DNA of 64,000 nucleotides from positions 37,551,123 through 37,615,122 of the forward strand of contig CP154955.1 of NCBI GenBank assembly GCA_039621445.1, given 5' to 3'. Positions 30,990 through 43,500 of this stretch are shown piece after piece. Numbering within the stretch: position 1 is the stretch's first letter; every line of letters starts with the position of its first letter. The notes below the pieces were generated by a model. That model saw nothing but the letters and a program-made list of their open reading frames with translations. It had not been told where the DNA came from and did not search any database. The stretch comes from Euglena gracilis. Its lineage: Eukaryota > Euglenida > Euglenophyceae > Euglenales. Position numbers and translations under genes: made by a program.

Positions 30990-31247
30990 ATGGCATGGAC
31001 CCAACGGCAGGAGGCCGAGCCGCGCAGTGCGAAGGCCCCCGGGAAGGAGGCCGGGAAAGAGAAGGCGAAGACACCAGAGAAGCCGAAGGGGAAAGAGAAG
31101 GCGAGGGCGACGGAAACGGAGAAGGGCACGGCGAAGGGGAAGGGGCGGACAGGGGCCGCCGCCGCCGCCCCCGCCGGGGCCCCGCGGCCCTTCGCGGCGC
31201 TGCCTCTGCCCGGCCACCCCCGCCGGCCTCACGGGCACACACCGCCG
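30990..31247 (+). CDS. Basic protein gene, exon 1
   Basis: Starts at ATG after a run of C and CAG. The frame was chosen over the overlapping Glu/Gly frame because its third positions are mostly G or C. Donor CCG|GTGGTG, phase 0. Lys/Ala/Glu-rich, then Ala/Pro-rich. Confidence 0.55.
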
Positions 31248-33687
31248 GTGGTGTGGCACTGGGCCCTCATGAGGGAGATGGGGCTTCGTCTCCCCCGCCT
31301 GCCCCACCCCTTTCGCGCCCTCTCTTGACGTGCCGGTGCCCGCAAAAGGAGGCCCGGGGGTGCCAGTGACCCGGCGGTCGCCGCCCCACCGCCCAAAAAG
31401 CCGCCCGGCCCTCCGTGGGTGGCCCTCTGGGACTCAGACGGCACCTTCGTCATAGAGGGGGTGTGCCCCGCCTGCGTGCGCCTGCTCCGCGTCAGGTGTG
31501 GTTTGTCCACCCTTTCGATCAGGCTGAATTTTGAGAGGTCCGGGCAGTCACCCGGGGGGGGGGGGCACCTGGCCACTCACCACACAGCAAGCTGGGCCAG
31601 AAGCGAAGTTGGCGCCGGCCATAAACAGACAAGAAGCCTAGTGCAACTAAGGGGGGGGGTTGAGGTTCTCTAAATTCACAGTTCCGACCCTCCTGTGGGA
31701 CAAATGGCCAAAAGTTCCTCGGCATTTGGCCAAGGCACTTCGGCACCGAGCCCTTTTTGGGCAACTTTCGGCTGCGACCAGGCAAGCACCGGCCCTCAGG
31801 GGGGGGATCCCTGGCAAAACTGGAAAAGATTTCACACTTGCTTCTGAATCCCGACCCAGCAGATGCAGCGAAAATTTTTTGCACTACTCTCTGAACGTGC
31901 AATGTCTCTCGTTGAATGGCCGCACCCCCCACACGACAGATCGTTTCTGGTGCGACGAGGCCGAGAAATGCACCCGCCTCCCGCTCCGTTCGAATGTTGC
32001 TTCGGACGTTTTCCTGCTTGTGCGTCCACCCACAGCGTTTGCTTTCCCAGGCGAAACGGCGTGAGGGGGTGTCGCTCTGCCAATAAGCAAACTGGCAGCC
32101 CCTTTGGGGAATGGGCCGCCTGTTTAATGTCCCGGTGATGGCCGACAGCTGTTGGTGACACTGCGTTCTGGGGCCTGGACCGGTGTCCCCCTTCTTCTCA
32201 TTGCATCGGATCAGGACGAAATGGGAACCGTCCCCCTCCTTCCCCGCAGCCGGAGCAGCTCATCCAGGCCCTGAACGGCTGCAAGGTGCGGTTGCCCCGG
32301 GCGGAGCCACACTGCACCGTCAAAAGTGTGTCACATCCGGCATCGGCGGTTTTCTTATTTGGAGGGGGCCCTACCCCTGGGAGGGAGTCCAGCCAGCCAG
32401 CACTTTTCCAGCTCATGGCCAGCCTGCGCACCCCTCTGGGGTCCGCTGAAATGTGGCGAAGCCGCGCTGGACGCAAAGAATTTTCAGCGCAGAGCTCTGA
32501 GAATTTTGGGGGAAAAAGGTCAAAAATGGAAAGGAATGGCATTTTTTTGGATGGTTTTTGGGATTTTGCGTCCTAATTTTGGCTGAAATTGCCAACCCAG
32601 CTGGATTTGTGGCATTTTTTTTTTGATGTCCCCCAGCACCTTTTTCCAGCTGGCCTGCGGGACCCCCCTGGGGTCCTTGAGAAAACCCCTGGTGGGCACA
32701 GGTTTCCCACCGTCCGACCAAATATTTTTTAAGATTCTTCACCCAGGCCCCCCCCCCCCCCGAGGGGTGTGGGGGGTTGGGCTGAGTGGGTACCCCTGCG
32801 GAGGCGGGTTTTCCTCTACTTTTGGTGTGAACCGCCAATTTTTTTTGGACCCCAAAATTGATCCCTCAAAAGTGGGTCCCCCTGAGTCCCTCCCCCAAGG
32901 GGGGCTCCCCAGGGGGTGGTTGGCACCCCCCGGGTCCTAAAAAAACCTCTGTCTCCGACAAATTTCAGCGGTGCGTTGTGCTGTGATGCCTCACCTGCTG
33001 TTCCACTTCACGCCCCCCGCCTCTCTGCCCGTTGCGGGCGGCTCACTGTGTCTCTGCAGCCGCTGGTGGGCCGGTGCAGCTCACGGCACTGCACACGGCG
33101 GAGCCCATGGCGCTCGCTGGCCCAGAAGGTGCTTTTGCCCCGCTGCCTTCTGCCAGCCCCCAACCATTGCCGAGTCCTCTCTTCTGCGTCGTGGTTGGTT
33201 GGTTCTGGTTGAAGGTTGAATGTGTTGCGTTCTCCTCCCGGTTGGCAAGCAAAATGCGTGAATGCAGATGGAAGGCTGGGTGTGTTTGTTGTGTCAAACA
33301 CATGCAGTGTCTGTCTTCATCTGAAAAGATGGATCCGATGTGTGAGTTGGATTTGAGCCATCATCAAGGGTTCAGACATGCCATGGGAATGACAATAGCT
33401 CTAGCGGCCAAGGGGTGAACAACTCAGGGCATGATGTGGCCAGCCTGCCAGCCATCCCGTTCCCTCCCCAACCCCAGGAGTCCAGCCGGCCCTCCCCCTC
33501 ATGGTGCGGGTCTCCCCCGTCGCCAAGCCCAGCACTGCCGCCGCCGCCGCCGCCTCCCGCCGCATCCCCTATGGCGTGCTGACCTGGTGACCCGCCCTCT
33601 CCCCCCTCTCCCTTTCCCTGCCCCATCACCACACACTCTGCCAGGGTTGTGCGGGAATCCCTGAAGCCCTATGGTGATGGCGAGTGA
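30990..33687 (+). CDS. Lys/Ala/Pro-rich protein of unknown function (multi-exon)
   Basis: Exons 30,990-31,247; 31,401-31,495; one unresolved exon; 32,250-32,285; 33,060-33,128; 33,486-33,586; and 33,645-33,687 (stop TGA 33,685). Phases 0, 2, (gap), 0, 0, 2 agree on either side of the gap. The N-terminus (ATG 30,990) is highly basic and low-complexity (PGKEAGKEKAKTPEKPKGKE), as in nucleic-acid-binding or nuclear proteins. Exon 2 carries WVALWDSDGTFVIEGVCPAC, with one CxxC. Later exons give PEQLIQALNGCK and GRCSSRHC, a possible second Cys pair. The C-terminus is IPYGVLTWVVRESLKPYGDG. No family was recognised. A small zinc-binding module split over exons is possible but unproven. Confidence 0.6.
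31401..31495 (+). CDS. Basic protein gene, exon 2
   Basis: Acceptor CGCCCAAAAAG, phase 0. Encodes PPGPPWVALWDSDGTFVIEG and then VCPACVRLL. Donor AG|GTGTGG, phase 2. Confidence 0.65.
32250..32285 (+). CDS. Basic protein gene, 36-nt exon
   Basis: Acceptor CTTCCCCGCAG, donor AAG|GTGCGG. Encodes exactly twelve codons, PEQLIQALNGCK, in phase 0. Confidence 0.6.
33060..33128 (+). CDS. Basic protein gene, 69-nt exon
   Basis: Acceptor TGTCTCTGCAG, donor AAG|GTGCTT. Encodes PLVGRCSSRHCTRRSPWRSL then AQK in phase 0. Another frame through this exon is open but breaks phase on both sides. Confidence 0.55.
33486..33586 (+). CDS. Basic protein gene, penultimate exon
   Basis: Acceptor AGGAGTCCAG, donor TG|GTGACC. 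Encodes PALPLMVRVSPVAKPST, a poly-Ala run, then RRIPYGVLT and the first two bases of a Trp codon. Confidence 0.65.
33645..33687 (+). CDS. Basic protein gene, last exon
   Basis: Acceptor CACTCTGCCAG. The first base completes TGG (Trp), then VVRESLKPYGDGE and TGA. Perfect phase agreement with the preceding exon supports the stop. Confidence 0.7.
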
Positions 33688-34280
33688 CCCCCCCCACCCC
33701 TATCCTGGTGGGTGGGGGGGTCGACCTCCCCCACCAGGGCTTTCCATACAGCTCTGCTGCTCCCCATTCTCTTCCCCTGCTTTTGTGGCGTCATCATGGT
33801 TCTTACTCAGCACATTCCACCCTCGTCACTCCTGTGCTGGACGTTCAGCAGCCCAATGCCTTTTTGTGTGCGGCTTCCATGTGGAAAACTGTGGCGGTGC
33901 AGGGAACCTCGGACCCCTGCAATGACATGACAGCCAATGGCGTCACAAGGGGTGACAGGCACAGCTGACTTCCACGCCATCTTTGGTGCTTCTTCATTCG
34001 CAACCACATTCATCGCGTGACGCAAAGGCCCCCCATGCGGAGGTAGAGGCAGCCCCGCGGGGGTTGAACAGGGAGTGGAAGGCTGCGCTGCTTGCCGACC
34101 CGCCGCGGTCTGCTGACCGGGAAGGTCAGGGGGGCACGCTGCCTCAATTCGGGCCTGTGCACACGTCCAGGGAAGACCCCCCAGGCCCGCGCTCACGCGC
34201 ACTTGTGGGATTCTGTCGCCGACCTGCAGTGGAAGGCCGAGATTCATCTCCCCTTCCCCACCCACTCAACCTCAGGAGCG

Positions 34281-34330
34281 ATGGCGGACTATGGCAGCGA
34301 AAGCTCAGCGTCCCTGTCGCGCACAAAATG
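34281..34330 (+). CDS. Candidate first exon of the LON-domain gene
   Basis: ATG after CAGGAGCG, encoding MADYGSESSASLSRTK, with a donor TG|GTTGGG (phase 2). The phase does not match the best frame of the next candidate exon, so either the donor or the exon assignment is wrong. A longer version ending at GGGA|GTAGCG would fit. Confidence 0.35.
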
Positions 34331-34489
34331 GTTGGGGCTCACCCTCACCGCGACCGCTGGGAGTAGCGTGTTCCTTTATGCATCGCTGGTGTGCAAGTTG
34401 CTGGGTTCTGGTGGATCTCTCTCTGTCTCTCTCTGTGTGTGTGCGCGCGCGCGTGTGTGGGTGGGTGGGTGAGTGTGTGGGTGGGTGGG

Positions 34490-34524
<35 letters not shown>

Positions 34525-37500
34525 AATATACTAAAATTTGAAGACTTTCTTTTGGGAAACCAAAGGGAACCATCTTTTCTGATTATAAAACGATTTCAGC
34601 ATAATTTTGTTTTGACGTTTTAATTCGGCAGTTCGTCCTCCACATATACCCCCCCCCTGCTTATAAACCACCCCTCGGGCCGACCAAACCAAACCTTGAC
34701 TTATAGCCCCCCTGGGAAAAAAAAGGAAGCCGGGGACGATTTTTTTTCTTCTGCGAAACGGCAAAAAGCCGATTTTCGACATTTTCCTTGTGACTGACCA
34801 TCATCAAGAATGACGTCTTTGACAAATTTTGCCGAATTTGCAAATTTGGGGGGTTTTGGCGTCATTTTGGGGGGGGGGTCAGATTTTCATCAACAATCCC
34901 TTGACTTATATCCCTCTCATTGTAACCCCCCCCCCCTTCAGCTGACCAACCAATCCAGTTAATTTGACTCTGGCAGTTTTCATTTTCAAGCACAATCTTC
35001 AAAGAGAGAGATGCTTCAGGTTTTCCATCATGAGACGGTGTCGTTTAATGTGTGCCCCAAGAAAATTATTTGGTTGGATCAAACCCCCCCAAATATAACC
35101 CCCCCCAAATATAAACCCCCCTGGGGCGTTTGATTTGGCACCCAAATATAACCCCCAACAAATATAAATATCAGCTTCGGATCCATCACCTCCTGACTCC
35201 TCGGCACTCAAAACGACCGAAATTGAGTCATCAAGGGAGTCTCCGGAGAGGTATTCTTCCATTGGCAGCAACGCAAAAGGGCATGAGGGACAAATTGGAA
35301 CCGGACAGAAATTCGCCAGAAGTTTGGCCCCCCCATATATAAACCCCCCCCCAAAATATAAAACCCCCGTGGGGGTCTTGAAATTTCCGCCCAAATATGA
35401 AACCGGGGGTTTATATTTGGGGGGGTTCACAATACCCCAATGGGGAATAAAATTGCAGTCCGAACAAACGGATGGGGAGTGGAGATTGGGTGAGAATTCC
35501 CAAACCCCCAACCAAACTGATTTTTGTCCGATTTGGTTTTTTTTTACCCTTGAACTGTTGTGCCTCCAGCGCCCTTCGTCCCCCAGGGCCCTCCCCCCAC
35601 CGCCGCCCTGCCCCTCCAGCCCCCGGCGGCCCCCGCCCCCAGCACCGCCCTGGCCGTACCGGCGGTGGTGCGGGGCGGTACGCTGCCGCCCCCCGGCCCT
35701 CCGGGCATGCAATCACTCAAGGCTGACCCAGGGCAGAATGGGAATCGGCCAAACAGCCAGGGTGGTGGGTGGGGGGGTCGATCCCCGGGAGCACCAATTT
35801 TTGACCCCCAAAAATATTCCTCGGCGCTTTCGGCGCCGGATGTATTTTGGACCCATTTTGGACCCATATAGGAGGTCCCCCCCAAAACCCCCCAAAACCC
35901 CATTTTTTCACACCTTCCAAATTTTCAACATTTTCTCAAAATTTTGATTTTGAGAGGCTTTTGATTCAAATAATGCCATTGAAAATACAAAGAATTCCCA
36001 AGAGAAAAAAATCTTAGTAAAATTTGATTGTGCCAAAATTTGGTCCACTTTTTTTACCTTCGTTTTTTTCACCCCCCTCCTAAAAACTACCAATGTTTAA
36101 ACCTGAAATTTCTGAGATTTTTTTTGTGAAAAAATGTGGTTTTCCATCAAAAAACATGTATTTTGGGTTCATTTTTCAAAAAATTTCAAAAATTTTCCCT
36201 GGCCCAAATCCCCGGCCCAAAATTTCACCAATTTCCCAAAATTGGTGAAAATGCTGTGGTGGGGGGGGGGTCGATCCCCCAGGGGGGAGGGGTTGACTGA
36301 CTGGTTTTTTTCAGAGTGACTGACGGGTTTTTGACCCAAACCCCTCCTGGGGGTGTCGATAAAGTCACTCAAGGCGCCGAGGGCGCCGGAATTTTTTTTT
36401 GCGGCCATTTCTTCAAATTCATGGTCAGTTTCCTTTGGATCCCACTCCCAGAGTGGCTGACCCACTGGACTGACTGTCTGGTTTCCAAAAAATTAATTGC
36501 TTGACTGGCTTTTGGAAGAGTGGAAGTCCCCCTCCCCCGGGTCGGTAAAAATAATTGTATGGCTCTGTGGCTCGGGGCCCGCCTCTCGACGACCCCAGAG
36601 GTCCAAAAGGCCGGCTGGCTGCTGGGCCGATAGCCCAAGGCTTTGGTGGGCATTGGTTGTTTGTTTTCTCACATTGTTCCGGAACCAAGAAGAATGGAAG
36701 AATTTGGAAGAATCGTTTCCCTAAGGCAGAGGAGCTGAGGAGGAGCACGTCGCAAAGAAAATGAAACCAATGAAGATCAGGTTTCAGCCCTGCGCTGGAC
36801 AGGACAGTATTCATTGATTTGGTGCCAGGAGTTGCGGAAAAGGCTTAAAACAAGAAGGCATGGCTTGTAAAATAGCCATAGCGAGGTATTTCTGGTTCGT
36901 TCCCAATGAGTGTGCAGGAACCTCAGCCCAAAACATGGCCCTAAGAATGCGAACCTACACATTTACCCCAGGTCATGGAGTTACCGAAGAGGCTGCTGCT
37001 GATCGATGACGTGGAAAATGTGTTGTTAATGGACTGCTGAAACCATGGAAAGGGAACGTATACAAATTGGGGGAGTGGTGCAACCGGCTCTTTTCACAGC
37101 TCTGAAAGGTAAAAAACCTCCAGCATGGCAGTTTCAAATACTGGAATGATTTCTTGGCTTCAGTTTTGAAATTACGCCTTTCAGGAAATTCCTGGACAAG
37201 ACTGACTTTGGGGAAATTGGGCCTCCAGATTTGCGGGTTGACCCCTGTGGGGGTTATGGATTGGTATTTCTATTTTGGACTTGTGGGGTGTACCTCTGAG
37301 TGTGATTTTTTGTGAGAGATTTTTTGGGTTGACAAATCATTCTAACAACAAAGGTGTTGATACCCAATCCCCCCCCATCCGCTCACACCCATCGAAATGT
37401 ACGACTCTGTTGCAGCAGCGCACAGCCATCCGCTGGTACTCACAGCCCGGTACCCCATTTCCCCCTCGCCCCCCAGCACCCCCCTCTGGGGGTGGCTGTC

Positions 37501-40500
37501 CGCGGCCGCAGTCCTCATCGGGCTCTGGGCTGCGGTCCTGCGGTCCCGGCCTCCGCGAATGCTTCGCCTGGGGACCGATGCCCCTCCCCTCCCAGTTCCC
37601 AACCCCTGTGCAGGGTATTGGCTCGTCTGTTTTGGGGGGCCAGTCTGCAAAGGTCCAGGCGTAGATGGCCGTTGGGTGGGGCGGGGCCCATGGACGCACG
37701 TGGTGCGGCGGAGGCACACGCCGGCCCCCAACCGCAGCCGGGCCTCGGCCCCGACGTGGCTGACCCGTCGGGGCCGCTGCGGCCAGCGCACTGGGCCGCC
37801 GCCGCCACCGCTGGCGAGGAGGACGGCCGGGGCTGACGCCTGCCCCCCCCCCCCCCACATGAGGCATCAGCCGGCGGTTGGTGTCCACCGCCGGCCCCCA
37901 CGCCATCACTCGGTGGGTTGGCTTTGGTTCGCAGGCGCTGTCGGGCGTGCAGGGGCGTGTGCAGGTCGCAGGCGGCTCGTCGCGCTGACGAAACCTCGAA
38001 GGCCTTCGGGTACGACACCGTCCGGTGGCTGCCGCTGATGCTCAACGACTACCAGCCACTGGACGGGGAGCTCGTACTGCCGCTGTTTTTGCTTGACGAT
38101 GGTCCTGGATTTGCCCCCCCCCCCCAGCTGCTTGCTTCCACAACACCGGCCTGGTCCATGGCACTGGAGGACTTCCATTCATGCTTTAAGTTGGACGAGA
38201 AATGTTGAACGAGCACGAGAAGATTTTTATGCGCCACATGCACTACAGAAAACGTTTGTAACCATGCGCACCACGGCAAGTACTTTTCCGTGCACCACAT
38301 GCTCCACAACAGCACGCGTGCAGTATGGCGTTGCTACATGTTCCACAGCAATGTTGGCATGCGCCACATGTAACCCTTCCCAAGAAGAAGCCCTTCTTTT
38401 TACATCCATTGCTGAAACTCCCAAAAGGGGTCTTATTTTTTGGGGGCCTACTTTTTGCAATTTGCTGATTTGAAATTTCGGCCAAAAAGCTTTTTTTTGC
38501 TGGAGGTTCCAAAATAGGACCAAAAAAAAGTTTTTGCAACGAACAAAAATTGTCCCCCCAAAATGCCAAATTCAGTACATCAAAAATGGTTAAACAAAAA
38601 ATGTCAAAATAACCAATATTTTTTTCCAGGGTCTAACTCCCCCACACATAACCCCCCATTTCTGATCCCCGACCCCCTAAAGTGACCCCAAGGCCCCCCA
38701 AATTGGACATCCTTCGCAAATTTTGGTCAGAAATGGCCTTTTTTGATGACGGTCGTCGGTCTCAAAAAATGCCCAAAAATCAGCTTTTCAGGTGGTTTGC
38801 AGCTGAAAAATCGTCCCTGACGGCTTTCATTTTTCTTCCGGCAGCGGGGGGGGGGGGGGATAAGTCAAGGTTTGGTTGGTCGGCCCAAGGAGGGGGGATT
38901 TTCACCAACAATCCCTTGATTTATCCCCCCACTTATAACCCCCCTTCGGCTGACCAACCAATCAGGTCCTAGAAACACCAGGGTTTGAAAGTGGGGGGTT
39001 TATATTTGTAGTATTAATATTTGTATATTCTTTTTTTCAAAAAGTCTTGAGGGGGATTTTTCTGGGGTCCACTTTTCATGTATCACATATTTTTAGGGGT
39101 GGTCATATTTTTGAGAAAGGTGCAGGAGAATTTTTTTGTGCTGCATGGAGCAGCTTTTGCCTCGCACAAGCTAAAAGAATGCTTCCTTTCAATCCAGAAG
39201 GAAGGCAGCAGCCATGCCCAATCAAGGCAAAACCTGAACGTTGCTCATGTTTTATTGGCAAGAACTGCTTCTGGGCACGGGAGAGGGGGATGCAAATGAG
39301 GCTTTTTTTGCATTTGTAGCGTTTTTTTTTTTTGAGTTCTGAGGATTTCTGAACTTTTTGGTGAAAATAAATTGAACACAAACATTTTTGAAATCAGGAT
39401 ATTCCCAAAGCTACTTTTTTGTTCCATTGGACACCAGAAACCCATAGGATTGTATTTGTTTTTTTTGGATTTTTTGTGTCTCCTTTTTTGTGTTGTGTTT
39501 CCGCTGCTGGGCAGTGTCCAACGCACCGTTGGGTGCCAGCTCCTGCACCCCCTGGATACCTCCTTGGGGGCCTGAACTCAAATCCATGAGTCGCGCGGAC
39601 AATGCATATTTCCCGGGCACCAACCACACGCTGAACATCATTGAGCCGCGGTGTGCCCCCCGGCCGGCCGGCTTTGGCGAAGGTTGTTGGTGATGTCAAC
39701 GCTGCCAGCATCTCCGCTGGGCTGGCGGGCGTGTCCCACAGCCGGACCCACCCCCCCGGCCTGCCTCCCCGCAGGTACTGCGAGATGTGCAGCGACATCA
39801 TCCTCAACGGGTCGCGGCGCTTCGTGGTGCCGATGTTCCAGCGGCCGGTGCCGAGCCACCCGCAAATGCCCCCACAGCCAAGCCCCCCTGCTGGCACTTG
39901 GCACGCTCAGGCCACGCTCATGCCACGCTCAGGCCACGCTCATGCCACGCTCAGGCCACGCTCATGCCACGCTCAGGTCACGCTCAGGCCACGCTCAGGC
40001 CACGCTCAGGCCACGCTCAGGCCACGCTCAGGGCTGGGGATGTAATAACATGGCCACGGGGTGTTTGCCCGCAGCCGGCCAAGATGGGGGACCTCTCCAT
40101 CGCGGAGGTGGGGGCCGTGTTCTACATCGAAGAGTTCGAGAAAGGGGACAAGGTGCCCCCTCACCTGGAAGAATTTAATTTGCTGACTCATCAGACCTCC
40201 CCATAATTCAAAAACCGTTCAGGATCTTTGTGATTGCCTGAATGGGGTTTGTGTTCAGTGGGGTTTGCTGGCTTTGCTGGTTATAGTGAAAGAATGACTG
40301 CCAAAGCAAGAGGGTTGGTGCCTTTGGGGGCACTAACCCCCCCAAATATAAAGCCCCCCCCCCCAAATATAAAGCCCCCCATAGGGTTTGGTTTTGCCGC
40401 CCAAATGTAAAGCCCCCCCCTGACGTGGAGCCAGACACTGGCGTCATTCAGGAAAACGTTTAAATCATTTTTGGGCGGATGCAACATTTTTTTCACCAAT

Positions 40501-43500
40501 TATGCTCCATTTTGGATAAGAGTTGCACATTTCTGCGGAAAAATAGGAGGTACACAACGAAAATTTGGCATATAATTGGTATTTGGTGACAATTGAAGGC
40601 CGCCGAAGCCACCCGAAAAAGTTTGATTTTCACCCCAAATATAAAGCCCCCCCGGAGGGTCTTGAACTCCCATCCAAATATAAAGCTGGGGGGGGGGGCT
40701 TTATATTTGGGGGGTTTACTCTCCCCTGAATATTTTCGCGCCGAAATTCGCAATTGTTCTCACTCAGTTTTCGCAGAATTTCAGAATTGAAACAGCGTTC
40801 CTTGCTCGGAGAGGGGAACCTTGCATCTGGTGGGGCTGCGCGTTTGGGCTTTTATTTTTTACGGTTTTGCAGTCAGCCGCAAACCTTGCAGCAGATGAAT
40901 GTTTTGGAGGCCAGTTTTCTTCGCTCAAGGTCACAACTGGGTCCCACTGGCCGCTGTCGCCATCCCGCCAATGTGCTTCTCGGCGCAGCGCTCCGGGGGC
41001 ATCGTGAAGTACGTGTGCCACCACAAGGTGATCGGCCGCGTGCGGATCCATCGCCTCCTCAACCCCCGCGCCCTGGTGGACCGCAGCACATACGTGCGAG
41101 CCGTTGTCACCGACTTGAAGGATGAGGAAGAAGAGGTGTACTGGTTTTGTGCTCATGGGTAGGCACTGCTGTGGGACACTCTGGCAGCCATGTATTTTAT
41201 GTGTGATCTTAAAGAATCATGTATTAGAATACATAATCTACAATGAATTTGCCCATTCCCCAAGATGAAGAATCGCTGCGTGACAGTGTGTGCAGTGGTG
41301 TTGACCCCTCAAGGGGGGGGGGTTGTGGGGGGGGGGGGGGGGGGGGGGGGGGGGTGGGCCGTGGAATCCTATGACCTTGAACTTCAGGCGTTTTGTGTTG
41401 ATGTCACAATTATTTTGTTGTCCATCATGGTCTGTTCTTCCGTTCTTCTTTATATTGGAAATTCTCCTGGCCATGATACATTGGTACTGTTGGCGTCAGC
41501 GCTCCTTTTTTTACGGCAGACGACCGGGTTTTTTTCGGTCCCAACTTCTTCTCCCTTTGCCCTGTGGCTGGGTTTTATTTTGTTGTATCCCTTTTATCCC
41601 TTGTTCATTTGTGCCGACTTTTGTTATTGGGTCATTTTGTTTTGGTGGTATGTTGTAACCGTGTCCTGGCGGTTGTTAGTTTACACAGGCCACCAGCGGG
41701 CCTGGGTTATGCGTTTGGGTATCTTTTTTTTTTTGGTGGTTTTGGTGTTGATGGTTTGGTTGTTAGTTGGTTGGTAGTTGCGGGGCGGGGCGGGTCTTTC
41801 GGGGGTTGCGTTTGTTGGGTGGGGTGGTTGTTTGGGCGTTGGAAGGGGTAGGTTTGTGGGGGAGGGTATTTCGCAGCGGGGTGGATCCCACTTACGGGGG
41901 TGGGGGGGGAGGGGGGAGGCGGGGGGAGGGGTTTATTTTTTTTGTTTTCTTATTGTTTTTCTTTTTTTTGTTTTTTCCATACACAGATTTTGCTTCTGGA
42001 TTTCTGCATTATAAGGGCATAGTCATGTGGTGATCCACGTGGCGATGGCAAAAGATCCCGAGCACCTGGCTGGGCCCATTAACAAGAGCCAAAATGTGAC
42101 TCATGTGGGACACAAAACAAAGAGGCCAAAACTCTGACTCCGGGGGCCCAGCATGTGGTTACGCTGTGCACCCCACCGCATGATGAAAAAAGAACATACG
42201 GTCCACCTTGTTTGCATCTGTTTTTTTTCCCGGTCCCCCCCCCAAGGCAACCCACCGGAACCCCCCACCGGATCCCACCGGCTCTCACCAGATCCCATCG
42301 GACCCCACCGGAGACCAAAAAACCGGGGATGACTGTCCTTGCCTGGCGTGGACACACCGGGCTGGGTGGGCACCGGAGAGGGTGGGGGACTCCCCTGAAA
42401 ACGAAACCATTTGGCATTGGCATTATCCACAACAGACCTAAAAAAATTGTGGCCCACACTTGTTCTCAATTGTCGTGTCTCTGCACTCTCAAAAACCCCC
42501 AATCTTCAACCCACATAAGTGCCGAAGGATGTAAATCCATGACCCCAACATAAGGGATGTACCAGATTGTATGAAAACGTGTGGTTGGCTTGCTTTTATG
42601 CCCCCCGTCCCCCCCCAGGAGACAAAAGGGCGAGGTGGCGGTGGGTGAGGCTCCAGGGGGGGCCCTCGCTCGGTCCAACCCATTCTGTCCTGGGCTGGGG
42701 CAGCTCTAATCACCAAGGCACATCTGATTCGCCCGGACCATTTGTCACTGACAGTTGACCACCGCAGGGCCGCCCCACCGGGCACACTGTGGCCTCGTTG
42801 GTTGCTGGTGCGATGCCGGCCGACGCGGCGGCGCTTTGCCCCCCTTCCCCTCCGCTATGCCTTGCACCGACACGGGGGCTGATGCATCAGCAAGCCATCC
42901 AGAATAACAGGGTGCCCGACAGGTTTGGAGCAGGAGGGGCTGGCGGGGTCCAGCACGTTCCGGACAGGTCATCGACCTGGCAGGGCAAGCTGAAACGGAA
43001 GCTGGAGGCTGGTGCGGGTCCCCCACAGGGGGGGGGGGATGTCCCAGGCGGGGGGCCCTTCCGCTGCTGTCTGCCGCTGTTGCCATCATCTTTTTATGCA
43101 AGAAACCTTCTTTTGAGTGTTGCGGCGGTAGTGTTATCCGGCCAGCCGACGGCAGCCTAGGCAGCGGTGCTCTCTACCCAGCTGATTTGCTGCCCTTGTG
43201 GCTCTTAAATTCTTCCGTTTGCCACCCCCCTCTCCTGCTGCTGTGGGGACAAGGCCAGGGCCTGCTGCCTGAGTGTGATGGAGCGCCCGAAGGCAATCTC
43301 ATGACGCCCGGCGTCGACGGGCAGTTCTGGGAGACTGCCAGCCTGTGGCAGTCCCTGACCGGCTTGGAGGGGCCCGGGCTACAGTGTAGGGAACTGGTCG
43401 GTGCGGTGCTTGCCCCTGTCCTTCAGCGGTGTTGGTGGTGGGGGGGGGGGAGAGGTGCATACGGAGGCCCCCGAAGCCGCGGGCGCTGCGGGAGAGGCTG

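Noticed and set aside
31660-32064. 134-residue + strand frame with balanced composition
   Set aside because: Could hold the missing exon of the basic protein gene (possible acceptor at 31,679), but no donor restores phase to the 32,250 exon. Not called.
41265-41777. 170-residue hydrophobic + strand frame resembling a four-helix membrane protein
   Set aside because: It lies in a LON-gene intron downstream of a poly-G tract. GT-rich DNA gives Val/Leu/Phe/Trp codons by chance, codon bias is unlike that of the true exons, and no consistent splice or start context was found.
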